The notes under the pieces are model-generated. The model did no database searches. It was not told the DNA's origin and worked only from the letters and a program-made list of their open reading frames with translations. A stretch of DNA of 64,000 nucleotides from Cannabis sativa (Eukaryota; Streptophyta; Magnoliopsida; Rosales; Cannabaceae). How positions within the stretch are numbered: the stretch's first letter is position 1; every line of letters starts with the position of its first letter. Location of the stretch: NCBI RefSeq assembly GCF_029168945.1, contig NC_083603.1, positions 20,956,001 through 21,020,000 of the forward strand, read 5' to 3'. Shown here in pieces: positions 31,625 to 43,287 of the stretch. A program made the position numbers and the translations under genes.

Positions 31625-33463
31625 CTATGACTCTGCTGTGTGAAGACTGCTCACAAGCGTAGTATATACCCTGTCATCAGGTGTGAGGTCTGCTTGTTTC
31701 ATCTCATCATACAATCTAAAGGCTTCATCTCTTCTCCCATCCTTAGACAAACCCGAAATTATAGCTGTGTAAGTAACAACATTCTGAGTTAAACCTGTCC
31801 GAGACATTTCATTAAATAGTTCGAGCGCCTTGTCTGTGTTTCCGAAAATGCATTCTCCATGAATAAGTGAAGTGTATGTATATGAATCTGGGCTCATCCC
31901 ATTGGCTTCCATATCATCTTTTACCTTATAAGCTTCTTCCATCTTTCCCTTTTTACTATACCCATCAATGAGAGCATTGTAAGTAACAGTATTTGGTTTA
32001 TCTCCCTTCTTTTCCATCTCTTCAAATACGCGCCTTGCTTCGGCAAAGTTCCCTTCCTTGCAGTATATGTCAATCAATGTAGTGAAACTCACAACACTAT
32101 GAGGCACACCTTGATCTGCCATGGCAAACAATAAATTCTTTGCTTCCTCATTTCGGTTTAGTTTATGTAATCCATTAGCAATACTTGTGTACGTAAAAAT
32201 ATCTATCTTCAAACCTTTCTGTTCCATGACATCTTTCACTCTTAAAGCTTCATTTATCAGACCTCTTCTGCAAAAACCATTTACCAACGTGTTATATATC
32301 ACTTGGTTTGCATCAATTCCTTTGTTTTGCATCTCACTTAGCAAAATCTCTGCTGCCTCCATCTGCCCTGCCTTACACACACCAGTAATCAGAGCTCCAT
32401 AAGTGTGAGTGTTCGGTTTAAGGCCTCTCATAGTTAATGCATCAAACAATGAGAATGCCCTTTTCAAATTCCCTAGTCTACAACTCCATTTGATTAGTGC
32501 AGTGTAAACATAAATATCTGGCTCTATCCCTCTCTCAAGCATTTCATCAAACAGTTGCCCTGCTTTTTCAATCTTCCCACAGCTACCATACCACTCTACC
32601 AAAAGTGTATAAGTCACAGCATTATAATTCACATTCTCCCTTTCCATCAAGCTCAATATCTCCTTAACACCCTCAAAGTCCTTTCTTTCAATATATGCAT
32701 CTATAAAACCATTGTAAGTGAAAACATTAGCCTTAACCCCTCTACTACCCAACTCATCCATTAAAACCTTTGCCCTTTGAAACTCACCTTTCTTACACAA
32801 CCCATTAATCACAATAGTCAAAGAATGAACTGTAATTTCAACTCCTTTCTTAACCATCCGATCAAAGAAGGCTAAACACAACTCCACCTTATGAGATTTC
32901 TTCAAAGCAACCAAAAGAGCAAAGCAAGACCTTTCCTCAATCTCCAACCCATTCTCATAAGCATATTCAAAAACCCCTATAGCCTCTTCAAACATTTCAT
33001 TATTCACATAAACTACAAACATCATATCACAAAATTTCTTAACAAATTTGGGCTTCTTCTCACGCCCACCATCAATCAAAGCCACCATACTCGTTAATGG
33101 GCAACGGAGATTTTCATCATTGACGATACCATTCATCAAGTTCTTCATTGTGACAAATTTCCGAGCTTGGAATAATCTGTAAATGAGAGTGACATGGGCT
33201 TGGAGATCGGGTCTTTGGGAAGCAAAAGACTGGCTTGTTCGGAGAAAGTTGAAGAAACTCATGCAAGAACCAAGTGGCACACGTGAATTAGAGAGGACAA
33301 GGTGAGTTACACGAGAATTGAGATCGGAAATAAGAGATGGGTCGTTTTTGAGGGATTCGAGTCGTGAGCTGTTGAGGGTCATAGATATTTTTCGGGCGAT
33401 TTCTGGGTCGGCTTCCGAAGATGAAAGTTTTCTTAAGGCTTTGAAAACCTTCCCAGAAGACAT
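31625..33463 (-). CDS. P-class pentatricopeptide repeat (PPR) protein, probably organellar
   Basis: Single-exon gene of 612 aa. After a basic N-terminus (MSSGKVFKALRKLSSSE) and about 140 poorly conserved residues, roughly 12-13 PPR motifs of 35 residues run to the C-terminus, for example YNGFIDAYIERKDFEG, YTALIKWSCRLGNLKRA, YNTLVNGFCRRGLINEA, FTTLIDIYCKEGNFAEA and YNALIDGYSKKGKMEEA. All are P-type; there is no E, DYW or SMR domain. P-class proteins bind single organellar RNAs to stabilise, splice or translate them. An in-frame TAG lies upstream with no ATG between, so this Met is the first available. I do not recognise the specific orthologue, and targeting (mitochondrion or plastid) is inferred from the family. 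Confidence 0.92.
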   Translation of the reverse strand: MSSGKVFKALRKLSSSEADPEIARKISMTLNSSRLESLKNDPSLISDLNSRVTHLVLSNSRVPLGSCMSFFNFLRTSQSFASQRPDLQAHVTLIYRLFQARKFVTMKNLMNGIVNDENLRCPLTSMVALIDGGREKKPKFVKKFCDMMFVVYVNNEMFEEAIGVFEYAYENGLEIEERSCFALLVALKKSHKVELCLAFFDRMVKKGVEITVHSLTIVINGLCKKGEFQRAKVLMDELGSRGVKANVFTYNGFIDAYIERKDFEGVKEILSLMERENVNYNAVTYTLLVEWYGSCGKIEKAGQLFDEMLERGIEPDIYVYTALIKWSCRLGNLKRAFSLFDALTMRGLKPNTHTYGALITGVCKAGQMEAAEILLSEMQNKGIDANQVIYNTLVNGFCRRGLINEALRVKDVMEQKGLKIDIFTYTSIANGLHKLNRNEEAKNLLFAMADQGVPHSVVSFTTLIDIYCKEGNFAEARRVFEEMEKKGDKPNTVTYNALIDGYSKKGKMEEAYKVKDDMEANGMSPDSYTYTSLIHGECIFGNTDKALELFNEMSRTGLTQNVVTYTAIISGLSKDGRRDEAFRLYDEMKQADLTPDDRVYTTLVSSLHTAES

Positions 33464-33559
33464 GTCACCGATTGGGGGAAGGAAAATCTTAGCAGCTTGA
33501 ATGAGGCAGTTTGAGGTTTGAACCTATGAGAGAACTCAGTCGAGTTCCACAACCTGAAA

Positions 33560-34864
33560 ATCACATAAATATTAGAATAATTAGCAAAATTGACCTGAAT
33601 TTATGCCACTAACGATTTGTGCCCCTTAAAATATAAGGGCTGTATAACCAGTATATTATTGCACCCTTTGTTAAATTTTTTAACAGACACTTATTTATTT
33701 GATGTGATATAAGACTGAAGGTTAAAATTGTAATTAATAATGGTTGTAGGGAAAAATGACGGGGACTTCTATTTGCACTCCATAAACTTATAGATACACC
33801 CTATTATTAAAAAAAATATAAACTTAAATAATTTTTAAAAAGTATTCTTAATATTTTTTTAAATTTTTTTCTTCATATTATTTTATGTTAATTTCAATAC
33901 TTATTTTAATTTCATTTTCATAACTTTTTCTAACTCATGTATATTTTTTTTTCTAAGAAAATTTCATATAATTTTTTATTTTAATTTTTTTGCCATAATA
34001 TTTAAAATATAATTTAATTTTGTTTGATAGGTATATTTTTTAAGAATATGAATTGGAAGAAAAAAGTTAAAAAAAAAGGGCAAAAAAATACAAAAAAGGA
34101 AAAAAAAAATTACAAAAATACTATGGACCGGCCCATTAAACATTTATACAGTCCACATATAAATATTTACAAAAATACCACATGCACTAAGCCTTCAGCT
34201 GTACAGAGCGAATGAAGATGAACATACCTCGATCGTTTCAAAACCGCAAAACAACCAAAATGAAACCAAAACGAGAAAAATACAACCATTAATTCTGGCG
34301 AAATCAACTGGAAAAGAAGACATGCAATGATCTAAACAAAAAATGATGAAAAAAAATCAGAAAAACTGTGAAGAAACTGAAATTACACATTTATTTTCTG
34401 TTTTATTCGATCAAAACAACTCCCCCTAATATTGAAATCTAGATTCATGAAATATAGATCTGTAACAAACAGATCTGGAGCTCCCACCAAATCCAAAACA
34501 ATGTATGATGTGAAAAATTAAAAAAAAAAAACTCATAAATAATACATCTACGTCATATACAGTTGCATTTTGATTGATTACTGATTTCTAATATAAATAT
34601 ATTTTTTTAAAAAAAACACAACAAGAAGAGTAAATTTGAATTAAGGTACAACCAGTTTCGTATAAGTCTATTTATTTTTTGTTTTGGTTGCCTTATAGTT
34701 ACATTATCGTTTTATGATAGTTTATATATTATGCGGGAATTTAATTTGACGGGGACTAAGAAATAGTAGTTATACATAGTAGTTTTGTGCAAATAGTTGC
34801 ATATTAGTTTTCTAATGAAATAACATATGCAAGTAGCAAAACTTAATAAAACTACAAAATAATT
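33560..34864. other. Intergenic, AT-rich
   Basis: No gene, RNA or clear transposon end is supported. The segment is rich in A and T runs (for example 33880-34110). The left end is presumably the PPR promoter. Confidence 0.5.
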
Positions 34865-34869
34865 GTATA

Positions 34870-35998
34870 TGTAAAGTCCTTTTTGGCAAGTTAGTTGACA
34901 AAATAATTTTTCCATTTATGGTAAGATTGCTATGCATTCATATTCGATTTCTTGCCTTTTAAATTCGGATTGTAGTTGCTCTTTTCCTTGTTTGGAAAGT
35001 TGCACTTTCAGCTGAACTTTCCTTTGTTGAAAAACTTCTCAAAAGAGAAGGAATTCTCTTTTGGAAAGTTGTCTTTTTTAGGGAAACTTTGATTATTGAC
35101 TTTTCGTTATTGATTTCGATTGTATCTTGATACAATCAGAATATCTAATTTGTTTTTGGCAGGAATCAACCATTGATAGAAGATCGGACCCGATTTTAGT
35201 AAGTTTCCCGTTTCTGGTCAGATCTGTTGCGTCAGCATCCGAATCTGATGGAGCAGATCGTGTTTTCTTAGGAAAGTTTTTGTACAGCTGCTAATTCGAA
35301 CTTGTGGTTGCCTCTTTGGTTTCTATGTTCTATAAATAGAGCCTAGAGAGCAACCATTCGAATTACCTCTTCCATTATTCATTTTTTGCATTTATCTTTT
35401 GAGAGAAGAGAGTGTTTCTTGGTTTTGTGAGAGCCTAGTTGTTCATCTAGGTTCTAGTTGTTCTATTTCTGTTCTTACTCTATCCTAGAGGTTGTGAAGA
35501 ACTACTTGACTGAACAAGAGATTGGTCTTCGGGAGAAGACTTGATAAAGCCTTACTTCGGGAGGAAGTAAGCACTTTGTCTTCGGGAGAAGACTTGTTGA
35601 AGCCTTACTTCGGGAGGAAGTAAGCACTCACACTTCAAAGACGAAGGGAGTTCGGGCTTGAAGGTGTTTCAAGAAATCAGAATCATAAAGTGGATTACAA
35701 AGGATTGCGGCAATACTTTAGAGGGAGTCTAAACTTGTTTAAGTCATTTGTCTTTGTAATTTTGATACTTTATTAATTGATTTCATTCTCTGGGCGTGGC
35801 CCCGTGGACTAGGAGTGTTCGTGAGAACACTGATACCACGTATAAATCTCTTGTGTCAAGTTATTTACTTTTCTGCAAATATTTTATATTCTGCCTATTC
35901 TGTTTTGCTGTATCAGAATTACTTTCTGCTGCTGCAAACATTTACAGTTTTAATATTTTCTTATATACAACTGACATTTGCAAAAACACGGTTTTTCA
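34870..35998 (+). repeat. 5' LTR of the SIRE-type element
   Basis: 1129 bp, TGTAAAGTCC to GGTTTTTCA. It contains a TATA box (TATAAATA, 35331-35338) and two direct copies of a unit of about 52 bp with TCTTCGGGAGAAGACTTG and CTTACTTCGGGAGGAAGTAA, the latter a potential hairpin (about 35526-35628). Confidence 0.95.
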
Positions 35999-36000
35999 TT

Positions 36001-36012
36001 TGGTATCAGAGC
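36001..36012 (+). other. Primer-binding site of the SIRE-type element
   Basis: TGGTATCAGAGC, complementary to initiator tRNA-Met, two bases after the 5' LTR. Confidence 0.95.
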
Positions 36013-36058
36013 GGGACACTAAACTCTTAGTGTGGTCCTATAACGTTTTTGTGTTAAA

Positions 36059-37671
36059 ATGTCATTTTTTGCAGAAGGAAGTTCTATTTCTAGACCACCG
36101 TTGCTTAATGACTCTAACTATCCTTATTGGAAAGTTAGAATGAGGGCCTTCATCAAATCTCAAGATGAGAAAGCTTGGAGAATGGTTCTTTCAGGTTGGT
36201 CTCTTCCAGTTGAGACAGATTCTTCAGGTAATACTACTATAAAATTTGAAGTGGAATGGTCTATTGAAGATGATAAACTTTCTGCCTACAATAGCAAAGC
36301 CTTGCATGCTATCTTTAACGGTGTAGGTGAGGGTTACATTAAACTTATATCATCTTGTGTTTCTGCTAAGGAAGCTTGGGAGATCCTTCAAACTCAGTTT
36401 GAGGGAACTTCTGATGTGAAAAGATCTAGATTTATCATGCTTCAAACTAAATTTGATGAGCTTAGAATGTCTGACAATGAAACCTTAACTGAATTCTATG
36501 AAAAGTTATCTGATATTGCTAATGAATATTTTGCTCTTGGTGAAAGCTTGATGATTCTGTTCTTGTGAGAAAAATTGTTAGAGTACTTCCAGAAAGATTT
36601 GATACTAAACTTTTGGCAATGGAGGAAGCTAAAGATTTTAGCACAATGAAGGTAGAAGAATTGATGGGTTCCTTACGTACTTTTGAATTAAATCAACAGA
36701 TTAAACAAAAGGACAAACCCAAATTCATTGCTGATAAAGGTAAAAGTATTGCTTTGAAAGTTGCTGATAATGAAAATTCTGATAGTGAATGTGATGATGA
36801 GATTGCTTTATTAACTAAGAATTTTCAGAAATATATGAAAAAGATGGGAAATAAAAAGAATATTTCGAAAGGTTCAAAAGGTAATACTTTTATTAAACCA
36901 TCTGTCTCTAACAAAAAGGGAATTCAGTGCAGGGAATGTGAAGGTTTTGGGCATATTCAAGCTGAGTGTGCAAACACTTTGAAAAAGAATAAGAAAAGTT
37001 TCAATGTCACTTGGAGTGATGATGAAACTGAAAGTGATGAAGATAATTCTGAAAATGTTGACCTAACCTCTGTTATGACTAATGTGTTGTGTGATTCACA
37101 GGTGAAAGCTAAATTGGTATGTCTGAATAATACCACCGAACAAGAGGAATCAGATTCAGATGAGTCTGAAATCTGTGAAGAGTCTCTTGCTGAATCATAC
37201 AAAGTCATGTATGAAAAATGGATTCAGGTTGCTTCTGAAAATAGAGAGTTGAATAAATTGAATAAAAATTTGTCTCATCAAATTGAAATGTGTGAATTGA
37301 AAATAAAAGAGTATGAGACAAGTGTGTGTGATAAAAATGAAAAAATTACTCTCTTAAAAAAGGAACTTGAAAATTTTAAGAAAAATGTTCAAATGCTTAA
37401 CCCTGGATCTTCTATTTTTGAAAAAGCTCAGAATGCAGGTCAAAGAGGTTTCGCAGGCCTTGGTTCAAATGGAATGGAGAGTTCTGGAGTCACGAAGTTT
37501 GTAAAATCCAGTGTTCCAACGAACCACTCTGAGGCTACAAAGTCTGCTGTAACAGTTTCACAGCCTGTTGCGGCAAAGAGCAAGCTTCGATGCTGCAAAA
37601 TCTCCAGGATTTTCGAAAAGAGTAAGATCTCAGGTAAAAAGATTTGTTCCCACTTGTCATTTTTGTGGTAG
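36059..37671 (+). pseudogene. SIRE gag (two overlapping frames)
   Basis: Gag starts MSFFAEGSSISRPPLLNDSN and runs YWKVRMRAFIKSQDEKAW, AKEAWEILQTQFEG and MSDNETLTEFYEKLSDIAN in the first frame. A small deletion near 36550 moves it to the frame starting 36565 (VRVLPERFDTKLLAMEEA). That frame has a CX2CX4HX4C knuckle at its residues 122-135 (CRECEGFGHIQAEC), an acidic Asp/Glu/Ser stretch and a coiled coil (about residues 215-275). Gag would form the particle shell and bind element RNA. The second frame loses register near 37600. Confidence 0.88.
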
Positions 37672-38302
37672 AAAAGGACATATCAGACCTAAATGTTTCA
37701 CGTTTAAAAATCTGCTTAAAACAAATTATTTTGATAATTTGGAAAAATCTCAAAAGAAACATAAAGGTTTGAAACAAATATGGGTGAAAAAGAATTGTCT
37801 AGCTGGTTTTTCTAATAAAACTGCTGCATCTCAAATGTGGTATTTTGACAGTGGTTGCTCTAAACATATGACAGGTGACAAGGACTTTTTGACTAACATT
37901 CGGCCTATGCAATGTGGAGAAGTCACTTTTAGTATGGCCTATCTGGAAAAGTTGTTGGTATGGGAACTCTAAATTTTGAAGGGTTACCTAGACTGAAAAA
38001 ATGTGATGTTAGTTGAAGGACTGAGGGCTAATTTACTTAGCATCAGTCAAATTTGTGATCAAGGGTTTACTGTTTCATTTGATAGTGATCATTGCTATGT
38101 TCTGAATGATAATAATGAATGTATCTTGCAAGGATTTCGATCCAATGATAACTGTTACACTCTAACCCCTGTGTTTACTTGTCATTCAACTATCAACAAC
38201 ACCACAGATCTGTGGCATGCCAAGCTTGGGCATATTAATTTTAAAAATCTGAAAAAAATTGTCAAATGCAGGTATTGTTCGAGGACTTCCCAAGCTTGGT
38301 AA
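37600..38302 (+). pseudogene. SIRE second zinc knuckle, protease and pre-integrase region
   Basis: The frame from 37568 carries a second knuckle (CHFCGRKGHIRPKC) and the protease active site WYFDSGCSKHMTGD. It ends early (MAYLEKLLVWEL, stop by 37972). After another shift, the frame from 38003 carries VEGLRANLLSISQICDQGF and the gag-pre-integrase motif LWHAKLGHINFKNLKKI. Frame changes lie near 37950-38000 and 38270. The catalytic Asp-Ser-Gly is intact, but the protein cannot be made as one piece. Confidence 0.85.
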
Positions 38303-40058
38303 GGAAAGTGTTGGTAAGTGTGAACCGTGTCAACTTGGGAAGCAATTAAAAATCACTCACAAGCCTGTGTCTGATATCAATACCTCAAAAGTATTGGAAT
38401 TGCTTCACATGGATCTTATGGGTCCAATCCAAGTTGAAAGTTTGAATGGTAAACGGTATATCTTTGTTTGTGTTGATGATTTCTCTCGCTTTACTTGGGT
38501 AGATTTTTTAAAAGAAAAGTCTGACACTTTTGATGCCTTTAAAACTCTTTGTTTGAGATTAAGAGTTGAGAAAGGTTGTAATATTGGAAAAATTGTTCGA
38601 ATTCGAAGTGATCATGGTAAGGAGTTTGAAAATTCTGGGTATGATGATTTCTGCAAATCTACAGGTATAACTCATGAATTTTCAGCTCCCAAAACTCCTC
38701 AACAAAATGGAGTTGTTGAGAGGAAGAATCGAACATTGCAGGAAATGGCAAGAGTGATGTTAAATAGCAAAAAGTTGACAAAGCGCTTATGGGCTGAAGC
38801 TATTAACACAGCTTGCTATATAATAAACAGAGTGTTTATTCGCCCAGGTACTTCAAAAACATCTTATGAAATCTGGAAAGGTAAGCGCCCCAATGTAAGT
38901 CATTTTCATGTTTTTGGGTGTGTGTGTTATGTCTATAAAGATCGAGAGCATATTGGTAAATTTGATGCTAAAAGTGATGTTGGTGTGTTTATTGGATATT
39001 CCTTAAACAGTAGAGCTTATCGTGTTTATAACATGAGAACTCAAACTGTTTTGGAATCAGCTAATGTGATTATTGATGATTTTAAAGATTATTCAGAGTT
39101 TTCCACAGAAGCCAAGATAGATAGTCTCATGGATGCTCCTCCAGAAGCAGCAAAAGCAGATCCTGATGCAGCAGAACCCATTTCTGATGCTGCAAATGAC
39201 GAATCTGCTGCTGCAACTGAGACTGGAGAACCAGAACCGTCTATCTTGACTCATCCAAACATCATCACTGATTCTATTCAGAAAGAACCAAGCACCAGAG
39301 TCAAATTGAATCATCCAAAAGATCTCATCCTTGGAAATCCTGAAGAAAGCATGGTAACTCGCAGAAGGTATGTTAATTTAATCAGCTTTATTTGTTTTGT
39401 CTCTCAATATGAACCGAAAAATGTGAAGGAAGCCATGACCTTTGAGGAATGGCTCAATGCAATGCAAGAGGAACTCAACCAATTTGTTCGCAACAAAGTA
39501 TGGATTTTGATCCGAAGACCAAAAGGTATAAATGTAATTGGAACAAAGTGGTTATTTAAAAATAAAAGTGATGAGTTCGGTACAATTGTGAGAAACAAGG
39601 CTCGTTTGGTGGTACAAGGGTACACACAGGTAGAAGGTATTGATTTTGATGAAACTTTTGCTCCTGTTGCAAGATTAGAATCAATTCGTTTACTTTTTTG
39701 TATTGCTTGCATTTTGAATATTAAATTGTTTCAAATGGATGTGAAATCTGCCTTCCTAAATGGTATTTTGAATGAGGAAGTTTATGTTGAGCAACCAAAA
39801 GGATTCGAAGATCCTCAATTTCCAGACCATGTATACAAGCTTGAAAAAGCTTTGTATGGTCTGAAACAAGCTCCTCGAGCTTGGTATGAAAGGTTGACTC
39901 CATTTTTACTTTCTCATGACTACCACAGAGGTAGTGTGGATAAAACTCTTTTCATCAAGCATATAAAATCTGATTTTATCATTGCTCAAATTTATGTTGA
40001 TGATATAGTTTTTGGTTCTACATCTAACCATGAAGTGCAGGTATTTGTTGATCAATGA
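38259..40058 (+). pseudogene. SIRE integrase and reverse transcriptase
   Basis: Open frame of 599 codons. The integrase finger Cys pair is CEPCQLGK, and the catalytic residues are D52 (HMDLMGPI), D118 (RSDHGKEF) and E154 (QQNGVVERKNRT). A Pro/Ala/Glu-rich linker follows (about residues 290-380). RT then shows WLNAMQEELNQF, TKWLFKNK, KARLVVQGYTQ, FQMDVKSAFLNG, LYGLKQAPRAWY and the YVDD box near the end. It stops at 40056-40058 through a frame change that overlaps the next ORF by a few bases. Confidence 0.9.
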
Positions 40059-40933
40059 AAAGTGAATTTGAAATGAGCATGTTTGGTGAGCTTAATTTCT
40101 TTTTAGGTCTTCAAGTGAGACAAATGGAAGGAGGTACATTTGTATCTCAAAGTAAGTATGCTAAGAACCTTGTCAAGAAATTTGGCCTTGAATCGGCTAA
40201 GCAGGTAAGTACTCCAATGAGCACCACACTGAAATTAACAAAAGATGAGAATAGAGTAAAGGTAGACACTACACTCTATCGTAGCATGATTGGAAGTCTT
40301 TTGTATTTAACTGCTAGTCGTCTCGATATTTGTTACAGTGTGGGAGTGTGTGCTAGATATCAAAGTAATCCTATGGAATCTCATGTATCAGCTGTAAAAA
40401 GGATTATTAGATATGTTAATAGCACCCCTGATTATGGAATTTGGTACTCGAAAGATACTAATTCTAATCTTGCTTGTTTTAGTGATGCAGATTGGGCAGG
40501 CAATGCTGATGATCGAAAGAGCACAAGTGGAGGGTGTTTCTTTCTTGGGAATAATCTAGTATCTTGGCATAGCAAGAAACAGAATTCCATCTCCTTGTCC
40601 ACTGCCGAAGCTGAGTACATAGCTGCTGGCAGTTGTTGTACTCAACTATTGTGGTTGAAACAAATGTTGATTGATTATGGATTTGAATTGGGTGTTTTGA
40701 CTATTTTTTGTGATAATACTAGTGCCATAAATATTTCCAAAAATCCTGTTCAACATTCTAGAACAAAGCACATTGATATAAGACATCACTTTATCAGGGA
40801 ACTTGTTAAAAATAAATCATTGCAATTAGAATATGTTGATACTGAAAAACAATTAGCTGATATTTTCACAAAGGCCCTAGATGCAAGTCGCTTTGACTCC
40901 CTCAAAAAGTCGTTGGGAGTGTGCATTGTTTAA
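40055..40933 (+). pseudogene. SIRE reverse transcriptase end and RNase H
   Basis: 292 codons continuing pol: MSMFGELNFFLGLQVRQ, YRSMIGSLLYLTASRLDI, then RNase H with FSDADWAGNADDRKSTSGG, LSTAEAEYIAAG, CDNTSAINISKNPVQHSRTK and LADIFTKALD. RNase H removes template RNA during cDNA synthesis. The C-terminus is natural (SLGVCIV). Confidence 0.9.
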
Positions 40934-41637
40934 TTTTATCATGTCCATAATTTTTGTACAATAGTGTTATGTGATTCTTCTCTAGCTTTTAATCTCCTAT
41001 CATTGTATTTTGACAAATCATGTTTATGCTTTTGGATTATAATTAGTTAGGATCTCATTCTTATCATACTTTGTGATGTTGTGTTAAAAGGTTCATGTTA
41101 CTCTTTATTTGTGTCTAGGATTAAATAATGTACTTATACAGAGTTGAGCAATTTTTGTTTCAGTCTTGTCAGGCCCCTTGCTGGGATAGAGCTACCCATA
41201 CTGTGGTGTGAAAGCCATCTGTTGAGTAAGCTGGAACATTGTAATTAGCAACTATGATGAGGATGCACTACCATAGAAAAGGGCTACCTTCAGTATGGTG
41301 TGATAGCATCCAGTTGCGGGATCAAATTGAAAAAGGCAAAAATGAAAAATCTTGCCAAGGACAATGATCCTATTTTCACTGCACACACTTATGTCTGACA
41401 AGTGTGTTCAAATTTTTAAGTCTCCTCTATTAAAATTAAATTGATAATCGTGGTTCACAATTTTTAGTAACATGCATATCTTTTTCCTCAACATCAATTA
41501 AGTATGAGTTATTCCTGAGATACTAATTATTTATTTTCTTTAAAAGCATAACATGTATTTTATTTTGTCAATTGTCAATGATATTTGATTTCTTTGCTTG
41601 ATTCGAATCACATATATTTATTGTAAACATTGTATTT
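40934..41637 (+). other. SIRE spacer between pol and the extra ORF
   Basis: Non-coding. It has two imperfect direct repeats around GAGCTACCCATACTGTGGTG (about 41188) and GGGCTACCTTCAGTATGGTG (about 41281), a feature I associate with SIRE spacers. It ends at the solo-LTR target site TATTT (41633-41637). Confidence 0.6.
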
Positions 41638-42896
41638 TGTTAGGCTATTCTTGGCCTAGGTTTCGGATCTATTCTATGTGCGTTTTTCACTGTATTGGGA
41701 CGGAATTACGCTTGTTTTCTATGTTTTCAGGTTCTTTGGAATAAAAGAGGTCTCGGGGGCAGAAATTCAACAAAAGACGGGTTGAGCCAAGGAAAACACG
41801 AATTATGAAGTATTTTGCACATCTGGCCGCGGCTAGACACAGCTTGGCCGCGGCTAGATCACAAAATAATCAGCATTTAGAAGTTGCTCCAGTCGCCGCG
41901 GCGAGGGTGTATATGGCTGCGGCTAAAAGCTCCTTACAGAACAGTCGATTTTTACCACCTATCTGGCCGCGGCGAGAGTGTATATGGCCGCGGCGAGATC
42001 CCGTACGGACCAGGGGCATTTTCGTCCATCGAACCCTAAATTTTAGTTATAAATAGAAAACTGCGATTGGAAGTGAGGGGGAGCGATCAGAAACCCTAAA
42101 ATACAGCTGAGAGCGGCAAGAAGAGCACAGAGATTGAAGTGAAGATCCAGAGTTCATCCACCAACAGTTCTTTTCTCTATTCCTCGTTAATTTCTTTATG
42201 TTGAATATTGCTATAGGAATGGTTATGGATTTGTTTCTGAACTAAATTTCCCATTTAGGGAGGATGATGATTGTTGTTTAATGTTTTGCCTAGTTAATGT
42301 TTAATTACCATTCCTCAATTCTTGTGTGTGAAATTATCTTAATTTGTTCTTAATTTCATGTTTAAGATTGATCACCTTGTGCATGCTCTATGATCTCAAT
42401 TCGAAATCTGAAAAGTGAGAATTGAGAATGCTAAAATTAAGATAATCGATGTTCTATGTGAAACGAAAGTATTTGCATGACTTATGTGACGAGTAGATTA
42501 TTACTTAATGCTGATTTCATGTTAGTTTAATTAAGGAATTAATTAGATAACATGTGATTTAGAATCTAGAAGATCTGAAAGGAGCTAGGTTATTTCATAA
42601 TCTGTCATTCACTTCAAGAATAGGATAGTAATTAAGCATTAACGATTTGGGTAAACAACAACAGGATTCTCCTCCCTATTATCTCATCTTGCTCAACTTT
42701 CAATTGTGTTATTAAGTTTTCTGAATTACTTTCATATTTTACTGTTTTAAATCATAATTGCTTTCGATTTGCCGAATAGAATCATAAGTGTAATTTAGTG
42801 GTATTTAATCCAATTCCCTGTGGGATCGACCTCACCTGTGTGAGATTTACTACTTGATTGCGTATACTTGCGTAGCGTTTATAAATTTTAGCAACA
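41638..42896 (+). mobile_element. Solo LTR nested in the SIRE-type element (TSD TATTT)
   Basis: 1259 bp, TGTTAGGCTATTC to TTTTAGCAACA, flanked by TATTT at 41633-41637 and 42897-42901. It carries a TATA-like TTATAAATAG (about 42046) and, upstream of it, five to six copies of GGCCGCGGC-type CpG-rich units (about 41826-41996). No internal retrotransposon sequence remains. The family is not identified; the terminal phrase 'ccctgtgggatcgacctcac' is typical of several plant LTR families. Confidence 0.9.
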
Positions 42897-43287
42897 TATT
42901 TTAGTTTCGGTTTTAATTAAAATAAAATAAAAAATAAATAAAAGAGGGAGGCGTGTGACTTGCTTTATGGGTTAAGGAAATCTTGTGCTTAAATGGTAAG
43001 TATCAACATTCATTCTTCCTTGATTTATTTTGATATTTTTCCAAGTAAAGATTAATCTTTATATGGTAATGTGCTTTTATTCTTGAAAGATTTATTTATT
43101 TTTGGAAATATTATTGGCAATTCTAGTTTCCTTTTATTTTTATTTTTTATTTTTTAAAAAAAAGGGGGAAAGGAGTTGAGGAGTGGGCGGTTTCCTTTTA
43201 TGGGTTCATGGGCTGGCGGTTACCATTTAAATTTTCAAAATTGGTTTCCTTTTCTTGTTTTGATTCCAAGGTTATATAAACCAATCT

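Noticed and set aside
32121..33500. Plus-strand frames inside the PPR gene
   Set aside because: They are antisense shadows of a single-exon gene with strong repeat motifs.
41805..42056. 83-codon Ala/Arg-rich frame in the SIRE-nested LTR
   Set aside because: It is produced by GGCCGCGGC repeats within an LTR; no protein family was recognised.
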